From positions 1-29,639 of the forward strand of contig DMOO01000076.1 in assembly GCA_003456855.1 (NCBI GenBank): 29,639 nt of DNA. The letters are read 5' to 3'. This document shows positions 22,163-29,639 of this stretch, in pieces. This DNA is from Sphaerochaeta sp. Lineage in GTDB: Bacteria; Spirochaetota; Spirochaetia; Sphaerochaetales; Sphaerochaetaceae. The notes under the pieces are model-generated. The model worked only from the letters and a program-made list of their open reading frames with translations. It was not told where the DNA came from and searched no databases. The stretch's first letter is position 1; each line of letters opens with the position of its first letter. The translations under genes and the position numbers were made by a program.

Positions 22163-23683
22163 ATGAGAAAACTATTTGTAGTCTTAATTTGTTTATCCAT
22201 TGTTTCCGCTTTCGCATTCGCAGGCGGAGCATCTGAGCAGGGAACTTCAAGTGGTGAAGTGCAATATAAGGAATCCGTTGTCTGTGCTGATGGAAGCCAG
22301 ATCACAACAGGTGACCCTCAGATGATCAACAACCTCCAGCACAACAGACTCTTCAAGTGCTCTCATAACACACTCGTGTCCTATGACAGCGCAAATGCTG
22401 AGTATCTCCCTGAGCTGGCAACAAGCTGGGAGTGGAACGCAGATCTTACAGAGCTGACACTTAAGCTCAGAGAGGATGTCGTGTTCCACAACGGCGAGAA
22501 GTTCACAGCCGCTGACGTCAAGTATTCCTACGAGAGAATCATGGGCCTCAACTCGACAGCTTCATCGAAGTTCGTCGGAATCCTGGACCACGTAGAGGTC
22601 ATCGATGACTACACAGTCAAGCTTGTCATGGCAAATGTCAACGTCGACTGGCTCGACACACTTGCACTGCCTCTTGCCTCAATCGTAAACCAGAAGGCAA
22701 TCGAGGCCGATGAGCTCAAGGGACCATGGGTTGGAACAGGTCTCTGGGTCATCACAGAGCTCGAGGAAGGCGACCACGTCAAGATGGTCAAGAACGACAA
22801 CTACTGGGGCGAGCAGACTCCTACCAGAGAGCTTGAGCTGCGCTACATCCCAGAGGCATCAGCAAGACTGATTGCCCTTCAGAACGGCGAGGTCGATGTT
22901 TGTATCAGCCCGGCCAGCACAGAAGAGGCATTCGTAGAGGAGGATCCGAACCTCGAGCTGATCAGACTTGCAGGATCAACCTGCTGCTACTTCGCATTCA
23001 ACACCTCAAAGGGACCTGGTGCTGACGAGAACCTCAGACTTGCACTTGCCCACTGCATCAACTACGACGACATCATCCTTGGTGCCGCCTCCGGTCAGGG
23101 AACAAGAGCAGTCACCAACTGGGGTCCTGCAACCTTCGGTTACTACGATGGCTTCGGCGATTACACCTTCGATCTTGAGCTTGCAAAGCAGTATCTGGCA
23201 AAGTCCGAGTACAAGACACTCACAATCTCAGTCAAGGATTCAGCAAGACTCCGTGCAGCACAGATCATCCAGGCAAACGCCAAGGAGATCGGCCTTACAA
23301 TCAACATCGAAGAGCTTGAGCCTGCAGCACTGACAAAGAAGAGTGCATTCAAGACAGCCGAGCACGAGTCAATGCTCTACACACTTGGTTGGAACAGCTA
23401 TGGTGATGACGCAAGCCGTCCATACGGTGTCGGATCCAACACCAACAAGGCAACCCTGTCAGACGCAAGAGTCCAGGAGCTGCTCGAGCTGGGTAGATCA
23501 ACAACCGACAAGGCCACCAGAGAGAAGTACTATGCTGAGATCCAGACTCTGAACCATGAGCATGCATGGTACATCCCTCTCTACTACTCAGAGCTGACAA
23601 TGGCAATCAACAAGGGCGTCAGCGGAGTCATTTGGGAAGGACACCAGAGCCACGACTACTCCAACATCGTTGTCACACTGTAA
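22163..23683 (+). CDS. Peptide ABC transporter substrate-binding protein (SBP family 5)
   Basis: This encodes a 506-residue periplasmic protein. AAGGAG lies 9 nt before the ATG, and the signal peptide MRKLFVVLICLSIVSAFAFA is cut before GGASEQG; there is no lipobox Cys. The SBP_bac_5 plan is plain: NRLFKCSHNTLVSYD, ATSWEWNADLTELTLKLRED, then the family signature VVFHNGEKFTAADVKYSYER, then INYDDIILGAASGQG and a closing ALTKKSAFKT... VTL region. The length is normal for DppA/OppA-type proteins. It captures peptides (or a related ligand) for the permease that follows. The high-expression binding protein is separated from the permease genes by a strong hairpin. The ligand class is inferred from family; nickel, glutathione or muropeptide binding cannot be excluded. 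Confidence 0.93.
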   Translation: MRKLFVVLICLSIVSAFAFAGGASEQGTSSGEVQYKESVVCADGSQITTGDPQMINNLQHNRLFKCSHNTLVSYDSANAEYLPELATSWEWNADLTELTLKLREDVVFHNGEKFTAADVKYSYERIMGLNSTASSKFVGILDHVEVIDDYTVKLVMANVNVDWLDTLALPLASIVNQKAIEADELKGPWVGTGLWVITELEEGDHVKMVKNDNYWGEQTPTRELELRYIPEASARLIALQNGEVDVCISPASTEEAFVEEDPNLELIRLAGSTCCYFAFNTSKGPGADENLRLALAHCINYDDIILGAASGQGTRAVTNWGPATFGYYDGFGDYTFDLELAKQYLAKSEYKTLTISVKDSARLRAAQIIQANAKEIGLTINIEELEPAALTKKSAFKTAEHESMLYTLGWNSYGDDASRPYGVGSNTNKATLSDARVQELLELGRSTTDKATREKYYAEIQTLNHEHAWYIPLYYSELTMAINKGVSGVIWEGHQSHDYSNIVVTL

Positions 23684-23712
23684 ACCTTTCAAGCATTTAA
23701 GAATTGGATTCA

Positions 23713-23745
23713 GGAAACAGCGCCCTGAAAAGCGGCGCTGTTTCC
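23713..23745 (+). promoter_or_regulatory. Strong intercistronic hairpin between binding protein and permease
   Basis: A perfect 12-bp stem, GGAAACAGCGCC with GGCGCTGTTTCC, has a 9-nt loop and is followed by ATAACTTGAG, not a T-run. This fits an mRNA-stabilising or partial-termination element that keeps binding protein levels above those of the membrane components. Confidence 0.7.
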
Positions 23746-23778
23746 ATAACTTGAGAAAAAAAACATAGAGGAGGAAGG

Positions 23779-24747
23779 ATGCATCGTTACGTAATAAAGA
23801 GAATCCTTCTGCTGATTCCTGTAATAATCGGCGTTTCGTTCATGATCTACTTCATCATGGACCTGGCTCCCGGAAACATCATCACACAGCTTGTCGGTGA
23901 GGATGCCACAGAGGAGCAGATAGCTGCACTGGAGCATGAATATGGATACGACCGCTCCGTGTTCTATAGATATGGAAAGTACATGCTTGGGCTTCTGCAT
24001 GGAGATCTGGGCACTTCATATATAACGAAGAAGCCTGTTTGGGACATGTATATAGCAAAGCTCCCGAACACCTTCTGGCTTGCAATCGGTGCAAGCGTGG
24101 TTGCCATCGGACTCAGCATTCCGCTTGGAATAGTCTCCGCTGTCAAGAGCGGATCTCTGATGGACAACTCCTGTATGGTCCTGGCCCTGCTGGGTCTGTC
24201 CATGCCGAACTTCTGGCTTGGACTTCTGCTAATCATAGAGTTCTCGCTGAATCTGGGCTGGTTCCCGTCCGGAGGTTTCAGGGGCTTCAGCTCCATAATA
24301 CTTCCGGCAATCACAATCGGAACCGGACACATGGCAGTCATGACCAGAACCACAAGATCATCGATGATCGACGTCATCAGGCAGGACTATCTGAGAACCG
24401 CAAGGGCAAAGGGAGTTTCCGAGTACAAAGTCATCACAAAGCATGCCTTCAGAAACGCATTCATCCCGATTCTGACCATCATCGGCGGCCAGCTGTGCGC
24501 TGGAATCGGCGGTGCCGCATTGACCGAGACGGTCTTCGCCTGGCCAGGTATCGGAAGACTGATCATCGACTATGTGCACCAGCGTGACGTCCCGGTTGTA
24601 ACGGGAGCCATCATCATGACCACGATGATAACCGGTGTCATACACCTGCTGGTCGACCTTCTGTATGCGGTTGTGGACCCTAGAATCAAGGCCAAGTACA
24701 GCCGCAAGGGCGCAAAGAAGATCAAAATCAAGAAGGAGGCGGCATAA
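23779..24747 (+). CDS. dppB: Peptide ABC transporter permease (DppB-like)
   Basis: This encodes a 322-residue inner-membrane protein with six predicted helices. GAGGAGGAAGG precedes the ATG. The start HRYVIKRILLLIPVIIGVSF is the typical first helix of DppB/OppB, followed by LHGDLGTSYITKKPV in the periplasmic loop. The cytoplasmic EAA loop that contacts the ATPase reads RTARAKGVSEYKVITKHAFR. A short basic tail (RKGAKKIKIKKE) ends the protein. Its TAA stop shares its last A with the next ATG, so the two permease subunits are coupled. It forms the translocation channel with the 24747 gene product. Confidence 0.93.
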   Translation: MHRYVIKRILLLIPVIIGVSFMIYFIMDLAPGNIITQLVGEDATEEQIAALEHEYGYDRSVFYRYGKYMLGLLHGDLGTSYITKKPVWDMYIAKLPNTFWLAIGASVVAIGLSIPLGIVSAVKSGSLMDNSCMVLALLGLSMPNFWLGLLLIIEFSLNLGWFPSGGFRGFSSIILPAITIGTGHMAVMTRTTRSSMIDVIRQDYLRTARAKGVSEYKVITKHAFRNAFIPILTIIGGQLCAGIGGAALTETVFAWPGIGRLIIDYVHQRDVPVVTGAIIMTTMITGVIHLLVDLLYAVVDPRIKAKYSRKGAKKIKIKKEAA

Positions 24748-25634
24748 TGGCAAAACAGAAACTAGTCTCCCGTCAGTATAGAAAGAGAACCAAGGCCGGT
24801 GAGGTCTGGCACAGACTGAAGAAGAACAAGGGAGCCATGGCAGGACTGGCAATCATTGTCATCCTGGCTCTTGTTGCAATCTTCGCCAACGTCCTTGTCG
24901 ACTATGACACACAGGTCATTGGAATGACGCTTAAGGACAGGCTGCAGCATCCAAGCAGGCAGCACATCATGGGAACCGATGACCTCGGACGTGACATATT
25001 CGCACGTCTGATCTACGGCTCCAGATTCAGCCTGTCAGTCGGTGTCGTTGCAGTTGCGATCGCAGTTGTTGCAGGTGTCATACTTGGAGCCTTTGCAGGC
25101 TACTATACAGGTGGAATAGTCGAGGACATCATCATGAGGTTCACCGACATCTTCGCCTCGGTCCCGAACCTGCTGATGGCAATTGTCATCGTCGCGGCCC
25201 TTGGTGCCAACACCGTGAATCTGATGATATCCGTCGGAGTCACCTCGATTCCGCAGTTCGTCAGAACAACCAGAGCAGCGGTCCTGACCGTCACAGGTCA
25301 GGAGTACATAGAGAGCGCCAGAGCCATAGGCGAGAGCGAGACGAAGATCATCTTCAAGCACATCCTGCCCAACTGTCTCAGCCCGATCATCGTCCGTGTC
25401 ACCCTGAGAGTCTCATCGGCGATCATCTCGGCCAGCTCACTGAGCTTCCTTGGCCTTGGTGTTCCTGCCCCGAGCCCGGAGTGGGGCTCGATGCTCTCAA
25501 GTGGAAGAGCCTACCTCAGAGGCTACAGCTACATGACGCTGTTCCCAGGTCTGGCGATCATGATCACAGTCCTTGCCTTCAACATGGTCGGTGACGGCCT
25601 GCGTGATGCAATGGACCCGAAACTCAAGAAGTAA
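24747..25634 (+). CDS. dppC: Peptide ABC transporter permease (DppC-like)
   Basis: This encodes a 295-residue inner-membrane protein. AAGGAGG sits in the end of the previous gene, 7 nt before the ATG. Residues 25-50 contain the N-terminal helix typical of DppC/OppC ([21 protein letters not shown]), then [19 protein letters not shown], the family signature. The EAA loop reads [20 protein letters not shown] and is followed by [12 protein letters not shown]. The conserved [20 protein letters not shown] lies near the end. It pairs with the DppB-like subunit. Confidence 0.93.
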   Translation: MAKQKLVSRQYRKRTKAGEVWHRLKKNKGAMAGLAIIVILALVAIFANVLVDYDTQVIGMTLKDRLQHPSRQHIMGTDDLGRDIFARLIYGSRFSLSVGVVAVAIAVVAGVILGAFAGYYTGGIVEDIIMRFTDIFASVPNLLMAIVIVAALGANTVNLMISVGVTSIPQFVRTTRAAVLTVTGQEYIESARAIGESETKIIFKHILPNCLSPIIVRVTLRVSSAIISASSLSFLGLGVPAPSPEWGSMLSSGRAYLRGYSYMTLFPGLAIMITVLAFNMVGDGLRDAMDPKLKK

Positions 25635-25642
25635 GGAGGCCG

Positions 25643-26653
25643 ATGATGAGCGAAGAGAAGAAACTTCTGGTTGTTGACCACCTTACAGTCAACTATGAGC
25701 TTGAGGACGAGACCGTAGAGGCCGTCCGTGACGTCAGCTTCACCTTGGATAAGGGAAAGACCCTTGGTCTGGTAGGAGAGACGGGCGCCGGAAAGACAAC
25801 CACAGCACTTTCCATTCTTAACCTGATCCCGGATCCACCTGGAGTCATAAAGGGTGGAACTATAGAGCTTGAGGGGCAGAGCGTCCTTGAGAAAAGCGCA
25901 AAGGAGATGTCCCACATCAGAGGAAAGGAAGTCTCCATGATCTTCCAGGACCCTATGACAAGTCTCAACCCGGTCTTCACCGTTGGAGACCAGATCGCTG
26001 AGTCCATCATGATCCATGAGAAGCTGGACAAGAAGGAAGCATTCGAGAAGGCCAAGGAGATGCTGGAGATTGTAGGAATCCCGGGCGAGAGAGCCTATGA
26101 GTTCCCGCACCAGTTCTCAGGTGGCATGAAGCAGCGTGTGGTCATTGCCATTGCACTGGCCTGCAACCCGCAGATTCTGATAGCCGACGAGCCTACAACC
26201 GCATTGGACGTGACGATCCAGGCACAGGTCCTGGATCTGATGAAGGGTCTGAAGAAGAAGTACGGAATGGCCATGATCCTGATAACGCATGACCTTGGAA
26301 TCATTGCCGAGACCTGCGATGACGTTGCAGTCATGTACGCAGGACAGATAATCGAGCGCGGAACGCTTGAGGAGATCTTCAACCATGCAAGGCATCCTTA
26401 CACTGAAGGTCTTTTCAACAGTCTGCCGAACATCGCCGACAGAAAGGAGAGGCTGAAGCCCATTCCAGGCTTGATGCCGGACCCGACAAAGCTGCCTAAG
26501 GGCTGCGCCTTCGCACCTAGATGCCCGTATGCAAGGCCTGACTGCATAGAGGTGATGCCAGAGGAGACCTTCTTCGGTGGCACCCACTACTGCAGATGCA
26601 ACGCCTACAAGGAAGAGGGCTTCCACATTGAAAGGGAGGATATTGAGGTATGA
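25643..26653 (+). CDS. dppD: Peptide ABC transporter ATPase (DppD-like)
   Basis: This encodes a 336-residue ATPase. TAAGGAGG precedes two adjacent ATGs (25643 and 25646); either could be used. The ABC motifs are canonical: Walker [12 protein letters not shown]-loop [12 protein letters not shown], signature FSGGMKQR, Walker [13 protein letters not shown] and switch LITHDLG. The C-terminal oligopeptide extension has [14 protein letters not shown] followed by HYCRC, the cysteine-rich patch seen in DppD/OppD proteins, some of which carry an Fe-S cluster. It energises uptake with the DppF-like partner. Its stop overlaps the next start (ATGA). Confidence 0.94.
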   Translation: MMSEEKKLLVVDHLTVNYELEDETVEAVRDVSFTLDKGKTLGLVGETGAGKTTTALSILNLIPDPPGVIKGGTIELEGQSVLEKSAKEMSHIRGKEVSMIFQDPMTSLNPVFTVGDQIAESIMIHEKLDKKEAFEKAKEMLEIVGIPGERAYEFPHQFSGGMKQRVVIAIALACNPQILIADEPTTALDVTIQAQVLDLMKGLKKKYGMAMILITHDLGIIAETCDDVAVMYAGQIIERGTLEEIFNHARHPYTEGLFNSLPNIADRKERLKPIPGLMPDPTKLPKGCAFAPRCPYARPDCIEVMPEETFFGGTHYCRCNAYKEEGFHIEREDIEV

Positions 26654-27612
26654 GCGACATCCTGTTAGAGGTTAAGAACCTGAAAAAGTACTTCAAGACA
26701 TCCAGAGGAGCCCTTCACGCTGTCGATGATGTCTCGTTTACCATTGAACGTGGTAAAACTTTGGGTATTGTCGGCGAATCAGGCTGTGGAAAGTCCACAA
26801 CCGGCCGCTGTATCATGCGTCTTATAGAGCCTACGTCCGGTCAGGTCATCTTCGATGGCAAGGACCTGTCAAAGCTAAGCCCCAGACAGATGAGAAAGGA
26901 GAGGAAGGACATCCAGATAATCTTCCAGGACCCGTTCTCGTCTCTGGACCCGAGACAGACCGTTCTTCAGGCAATTGCCGAGCCGATCATCCAGAACAAG
27001 CTCATCAAGGGCACTGCAGCCATTGAGAAGCGTGTTCTGGAGCTGATGGAGACCGTAGGTCTTGCAGAGAGGCTTATCAACTCCTATCCTCATGAGCTCG
27101 ACGGTGGAAGAAGACAGAGAATAGGAATAGCCCGCGCACTCAGTGTGGAGCCGAAGATGATCATCTGCGACGAGCCGGTATCCGCCTTGGACGTCTCAAT
27201 CCAGGCACAGATTCTGAACCTGCTGGAGGACCTGCAGGACAAGCTGGGTCTGACATACATCTTCATCACACACGATCTGAGCGTAGTCAACCATTTCTCG
27301 GATGACATCGCAGTCATGTACCTTGGAAAGATGGTTGAGAAGGCCCCTGCAGAGGAGCTGTTCGCCAATCCGATGCATCCATACACGAAGGCCTTGCTTT
27401 CCGCAATACCGGTTCCGGATCTGAGATACAAGCAGGAGAGGATCCTGCTCAAGGGCGAGATCACATCACCTGTGAATCTTCCGGATCAGTGCCGATTCAA
27501 GAAGCGCTGCTACATGCCGTGCGAGAAGTGCGAAGGCTGCGAGCCCAAGCTCATAGAAGTCAGGCCGAACCACTTTGTGTCATGTCATCTGTTCGATGTT
27601 AAGCAGGGTTGA
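26650..27612 (+). CDS. dppF: Peptide ABC transporter ATPase (DppF-like)
   Basis: This encodes a 320-residue ATPase, overlapping the DppD-like stop by four bases; the ribosome site AGGAGGATATTGAGGT lies in that gene. Walker A is [10 protein letters not shown], the Q-loop [12 protein letters not shown], Walker [13 protein letters not shown] and the switch FITHDLS. The signature is LDGGRRQR instead of LSGGQ.R: the Ser that contacts the ATP gamma phosphate is Asp. I recall the LDGGRRQR form from peptide transporter DppF proteins of several anaerobes, so it is probably a subfamily trait and not damage. The C-terminal extension carries [17 protein letters not shown], a cysteine patch. It is the last gene of the transporter proper. 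Confidence 0.93.
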   Translation: MSDILLEVKNLKKYFKTSRGALHAVDDVSFTIERGKTLGIVGESGCGKSTTGRCIMRLIEPTSGQVIFDGKDLSKLSPRQMRKERKDIQIIFQDPFSSLDPRQTVLQAIAEPIIQNKLIKGTAAIEKRVLELMETVGLAERLINSYPHELDGGRRQRIGIARALSVEPKMIICDEPVSALDVSIQAQILNLLEDLQDKLGLTYIFITHDLSVVNHFSDDIAVMYLGKMVEKAPAEELFANPMHPYTKALLSAIPVPDLRYKQERILLKGEITSPVNLPDQCRFKKRCYMPCEKCEGCEPKLIEVRPNHFVSCHLFDVKQG

Positions 27613-27636
27613 GTGAATAGGAGAGAGTTATAGCAA

Positions 27637-28416
27637 ATGAGTGAAAAGATAAGAATAAGATGGCTTACAAATGCATGTTTCGAGATCCATGGCTGCGGCC
27701 AGGTTGTCCTGACGGACCCATGTCTTAAGCAGACGACATACAAGGGTTTCGATGCTGACTCTTTCGACCAGGTCGACCATGTTGTGGTCTCCCACCTTCA
27801 TTGGGACCACATAACGGAACTTCCTGACATCTACCGGAAGTTCCATCCCTGCATCTTCACCGGTGTGATGGGTGCGGACCTTCTGGCCACCTGGCTGGAC
27901 TGCAACACATCCTACATCTATCCGATGTTTCCTGACCAGGAGCTGGACATGGGACCTGTGAAGATCAAGATGCTGTACAACAGGCACGCCAACGTGGACA
28001 AGTCGAAGAGCCAGCAGACTGCAAGGTGCATGGGCTATGATTTCATGAAGGACTATCCTGGAATGGATGCCCTGCAGAGCATGGGAGGCATGGAGATGTG
28101 CTCCTACCTGATCACCTTCGAGAACGGCTTCAAGGTGCTGTTCTGGGGTGGTGACATCTCCCACAGCCAGATCGCCCATCTGCGTGGCCTGAAGCCTGAT
28201 GTGGCCTTCATACAATATTCGAAGCAAGGAGCGGAGGCCTACACCGAGCTTGCCAATGCTATTGAGCCCGGCGTAGCCCTTCCACACCATACTGATCTGA
28301 AGAACGCCCTCCACAGCGAGATAGTCGAGGCCAAGATCGCCAAGCTGAAGGCCCTCTACAAGGGCAATCTGATCTGCCCTGAGAACGGCCAGTGGATGGA
28401 GTTTGACGTCAAATAG
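27637..28416 (+). CDS. MBL-fold metallo-hydrolase (UlaG-like type)
   Basis: This encodes a 259-residue cytoplasmic protein with GGAGAGAG 10 nt before its ATG. It has the metallo-beta-lactamase fold landmarks: TNACFEIHGCGQVVLTDP at the start, the metal motif SHLHWDHI (HxHxDH), WGGDIS with a bridging Asp, and PHHTD with the last His. The layout of the first strand (a hydrolase that opens with LTNACFEI...LTDP) is like the UlaG/Lactamase_B_2 branch of lactonases and esterases. It starts 24 bp after the ATPase and is likely in the same transcript. Its substrate is unknown; a lactone, lactam or phosphoester derived from the imported compound is one hypothesis. Confidence 0.87.
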   Translation: MSEKIRIRWLTNACFEIHGCGQVVLTDPCLKQTTYKGFDADSFDQVDHVVVSHLHWDHITELPDIYRKFHPCIFTGVMGADLLATWLDCNTSYIYPMFPDQELDMGPVKIKMLYNRHANVDKSKSQQTARCMGYDFMKDYPGMDALQSMGGMEMCSYLITFENGFKVLFWGGDISHSQIAHLRGLKPDVAFIQYSKQGAEAYTELANAIEPGVALPHHTDLKNALHSEIVEAKIAKLKALYKGNLICPENGQWMEFDVK

Positions 28417-28430
28417 AGAAGGAGTGCACC

Positions 28431-29225
28431 ATGAAGAGGATACTTAAGGTCGCAGCTGTCATCCTTGCTGCCTTGCTCATGTTTACATCCTGTGCTTCCA
28501 CAGGAGGGGCCATGCCGAAGAACACCGAGATGAGCATCCTCTTCATAGGCAACAGCTTCACCTACGGCAACAATCTGCCTTGGCTCTTCAACAACATCTG
28601 CGAGAGTGCAGGCTACAAGAACGTCAAGGCAGACTCCGTGATGGCAGGCTCCTACACGCTTGAGATGTTCTGCGACCCTGAGGACAAGTACTGCCAGGAG
28701 ATCGACAGGAAGTTCGCCGAGAACAAGTACGACATAGTCATAATACAGGAGCAGAGCATCAGGCCGATCAACAAGTACGACAAGTTCCACGATGCCGCCA
28801 AGATCCTGACGGACAAGGCCAAGGCCAACGGTGCCAGGGTCCTTCTGTACCAGACCTGGGGCTATGCCGAGGGCTTCCCGGATCTCAGGTACAACAACCT
28901 GACCACCGACCAGATGGCCTACCAGCTTGCCGACGCCTACACGCGCCTTGGAGAGGAGCTTGGGGCGGAGGTCGTCTACTGCGGCCTTGTGATGCTTGAT
29001 GTCTACAACCAAGGCACCGACATCCCGCTCTACCATGCCGATCTGAAGCATCCCGGGATGGGAGGCAGCTTCCTGGTGGCTCTGACCTTCTACAACTACA
29101 TCCTTGGCGCGGACACCACCAAGGTCCCTTACAAGCCTAACGCGCTGACCGAGGAACAGGCCGATCTGCTGAAGCAGGAGGTCATGACCTACTTCTCCGA
29201 GCCTGTTACCTGGCCGCAGAGCTGA
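28431..29225 (+). CDS. SGNH-hydrolase-fold lipoprotein
   Basis: This encodes a 264-residue protein with a lipoprotein signal (VILAALLMFTSC, Cys near residue 23) and AAGGAG before the ATG, 14 bp after the MBL gene. SGNH/GDSL blocks are visible: SILFIGNSFTYGNN with the nucleophile Ser, then DSVMAGSYTLEMF with the oxyanion Gly, then IIQEQSIRP, and LKHPGMGGSFLVA, which supplies the catalytic His of the DxxH motif (D three residues before H). Members are esterases, often deacetylases of glycans or peptidoglycan. Anchoring in the membrane with the active domain outside the cytoplasm fits action on a substrate before uptake. It closes the transporter operon, ended by the terminator at 29240. Confidence 0.88.
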   Translation: MKRILKVAAVILAALLMFTSCASTGGAMPKNTEMSILFIGNSFTYGNNLPWLFNNICESAGYKNVKADSVMAGSYTLEMFCDPEDKYCQEIDRKFAENKYDIVIIQEQSIRPINKYDKFHDAAKILTDKAKANGARVLLYQTWGYAEGFPDLRYNNLTTDQMAYQLADAYTRLGEELGAEVVYCGLVMLDVYNQGTDIPLYHADLKHPGMGGSFLVALTFYNYILGADTTKVPYKPNALTEEQADLLKQEVMTYFSEPVTWPQS

Positions 29226-29239
29226 AGATGAGCACCAAA

Positions 29240-29273
29240 CGGGCTGTCGTCAATGCGATGGCCCGATTTTTTT
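29240..29273 (+). terminator. Intrinsic terminator of the transporter operon
   Basis: CGGGCTGTCG (29240-29249) pairs with CGATGGCCCG (29256-29265) with two G-T pairs and a 6-nt loop, followed by A and seven T residues. It lies 14 bp after the last stop. Confidence 0.92.
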
Positions 29274-29359
29274 CAGCACAGATTTGAAAAACAAAAAATA
29301 GAAAGCAGAAAACGGGGAAAATGGACTTCTAGATTCAAAAAATTTTTTCTGTGCTGAAA
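29271..29359. repeat. Perfect 12-bp inverted repeat with 65-bp spacing
   Basis: TTTCAGCACAGA (29271-29282) and TCTGTGCTGAAA (29348-29359) are exact complements. The left arm begins within the T-run of the preceding terminator. The enclosed bases are AT-rich and non-coding. They could pair in RNA or mark the ends of a small lost element; I see no gene in 29274-29584. Confidence 0.5.
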
Positions 29360-29397
29360 TCCATGCCCCATCCATATGCAAAGATGATAAGACAGAA

Positions 29398-29428
29398 TCC
29401 TTCAAGATGGAATTGCTCTCTTGAAGGA
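29398..29428. repeat. 10-bp perfect stem-loop in the AT-rich gap
   Basis: TCCTTCAAGA (29398-29407) pairs with TCTTGAAGGA (29419-29428) over an 11-nt loop. The plus strand is followed by A residues, not T, so it is not a terminator there; the minus strand also lacks a T-run after it. Confidence 0.45.
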
Positions 29429-29528
29429 AAAAAAGATTGAAATATTTTTATTTCATTTAATGAAAATGAGATAGATAAGAAATCCTCCTCCAAATCAAAG
29501 AAAAATCTTAATCTTTTAGACGTTTTCG

Positions 29529-29576
29529 CCGTATGGGGATATGTGGCCCGTAGGGGCTGCTTATCAATCCATATGG
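29529..29576 (+). promoter_or_regulatory. Candidate structured 5' leader touching the ribosome site
   Basis: CCGTATGG (29529-29536) can pair with CCATATGG (29569-29576) in an 8-bp stem with one G-T pair. Within it, GGCCC (29545-29549) pairs with GGGCT (29554-29558) around a 4-nt loop, leaving an internal loop of about 8 and 10 nt. The outer 3' strand includes the first two bases of the GGAGG ribosome site (29575-29579), so folding could limit translation. I do not recognise it as a known riboswitch. Confidence 0.35.
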
Positions 29577-29584
29577 AGGACAAT

Positions 29585-29639
29585 ATGTCTGACAACATAA
29601 TCATCGGAAATCGACAGTACAAGGACAGGCTCTTCATCT
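29585..29639 (+). CDS. N-terminal fragment, probable Rpn-family PD-(D/E)XK nuclease/transposase (cut by window edge)
   Basis: Only the first 18 codons are inside the window: MSDNIIIGNRQYKDRLFI, with GGAGG 5 nt before the ATG. The phrase GN..YKDRLF is, from memory, how Rpn-type recombination-promoting nuclease/putative transposase proteins of spirochaetes and clostridia begin. Such proteins belong to the PD-(D/E)XK nuclease fold and usually occur in many copies per genome. With so few residues the family call is provisional; that a real gene starts here is well supported by its ribosome site. Confidence 0.6.
   Translation, partial: MSDNIIIGNRQYKDRLFI

Noticed and set aside
27628..28314. 228-codon minus-strand frame opposite the MBL gene
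   Set aside because: Shadow of a gene with an intact HxHxDH motif; composition is Val/Leu/His-rich as in other antisense frames here.
28356..29051. 231-codon minus-strand frame opposite the SGNH lipoprotein
   Set aside because: Antisense shadow; the plus-strand frame has a lipobox, catalytic motifs and a ribosome site.
29521..29584. Purine-riboswitch-like look of the leader (GTATGGGGATATG, GGCCCGTAGGGGC)
   Set aside because: The conserved junction bases and the three-helix layout of the purine aptamer cannot be fitted; only a simple stacked hairpin is supported.
29335..29637. 100-codon minus-strand frame at the window end
   Set aside because: It is Phe/Ser-rich, read from AT-rich intergenic DNA, and overlaps a better-supported plus-strand start at 29585.
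1..29639. CRISPR array, rRNA genes, phage genes or replication origin
   Set aside because: No regularly spaced direct repeats, rRNA-like tracts, phage structural genes or DnaA-box clusters were seen on either strand.

Overview
The window looks like a chromosomal segment of a diderm spirochaete, most likely of the Sphaerochaeta/Treponema type. That placement is an inference from the genes: a dense set of outer-membrane beta-barrel paralogues, a spirochaete-style peptide ABC transporter whose binding protein has a processed GGASEQ-like start, GGAGG ribosome sites and moderate GC. No rRNA or other decisive marker is present.

Positions 1-15300 form an outer-membrane/surface island. Five long paralogues (102-1877 minus, 2014-3870 plus, 3887-5485 plus, 7720-9579 minus, 9655-11403 plus) share a signal peptide, an N-terminal helical segment of the type VDS.VY..ID.LYIL.G..LPST.GPWS, a central GGE.W....GRDRLSWG.G.TGN...SD.FP block and a C-terminal beta-signal. 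A sixth, more distant member (11461-13029) keeps only the central block. The central block resembles the capsule-assembly barrel Wzi. Mixed in are a small barrel protein (5502-5978), a PI-PLC-like lipoprotein (5975-6910), a truncated and probably dead 5'-nucleotidase (7050-7646) and two DUF1207-like barrels in one operon (15297 to 13084, minus). Several of these genes lack a Shine-Dalgarno sequence, and two have a -10-like box 6 nt before the start codon, suggesting leaderless mRNAs.

Positions 15338-18884 hold housekeeping-type genes: a divergent purD-like ATP-grasp gene with many altered active-site residues, a tatD-dus two-gene operon, and tRNA-Val(GAC) with its own promoter and terminator. 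Directly after the tRNA, 18903-19440 is a 538-bp internally deleted ISL3-family element: two 24-bp imperfect terminal repeats, and the transposase N-terminus fused in frame to its C-terminus. It may truncate a neighbouring reading frame.

Positions 19694-29225 look like a peptide uptake and processing region. An M20 peptidase converges on a GntR/FCD regulator plus small membrane protein pair. The regulator diverges across a TTGTATACAA operator from a five-gene dipeptide/oligopeptide ABC transporter (binding protein, two permeases, two ATPases). An MBL-fold hydrolase and an SGNH-hydrolase lipoprotein follow in the same direction. A strong terminator ends this block. The last 310 bp before the edge are AT-rich and non-coding, with several inverted repeats and a candidate structured leader before the first 18 codons of what looks like an Rpn-family PD-(D/E)XK nuclease/transposase gene.
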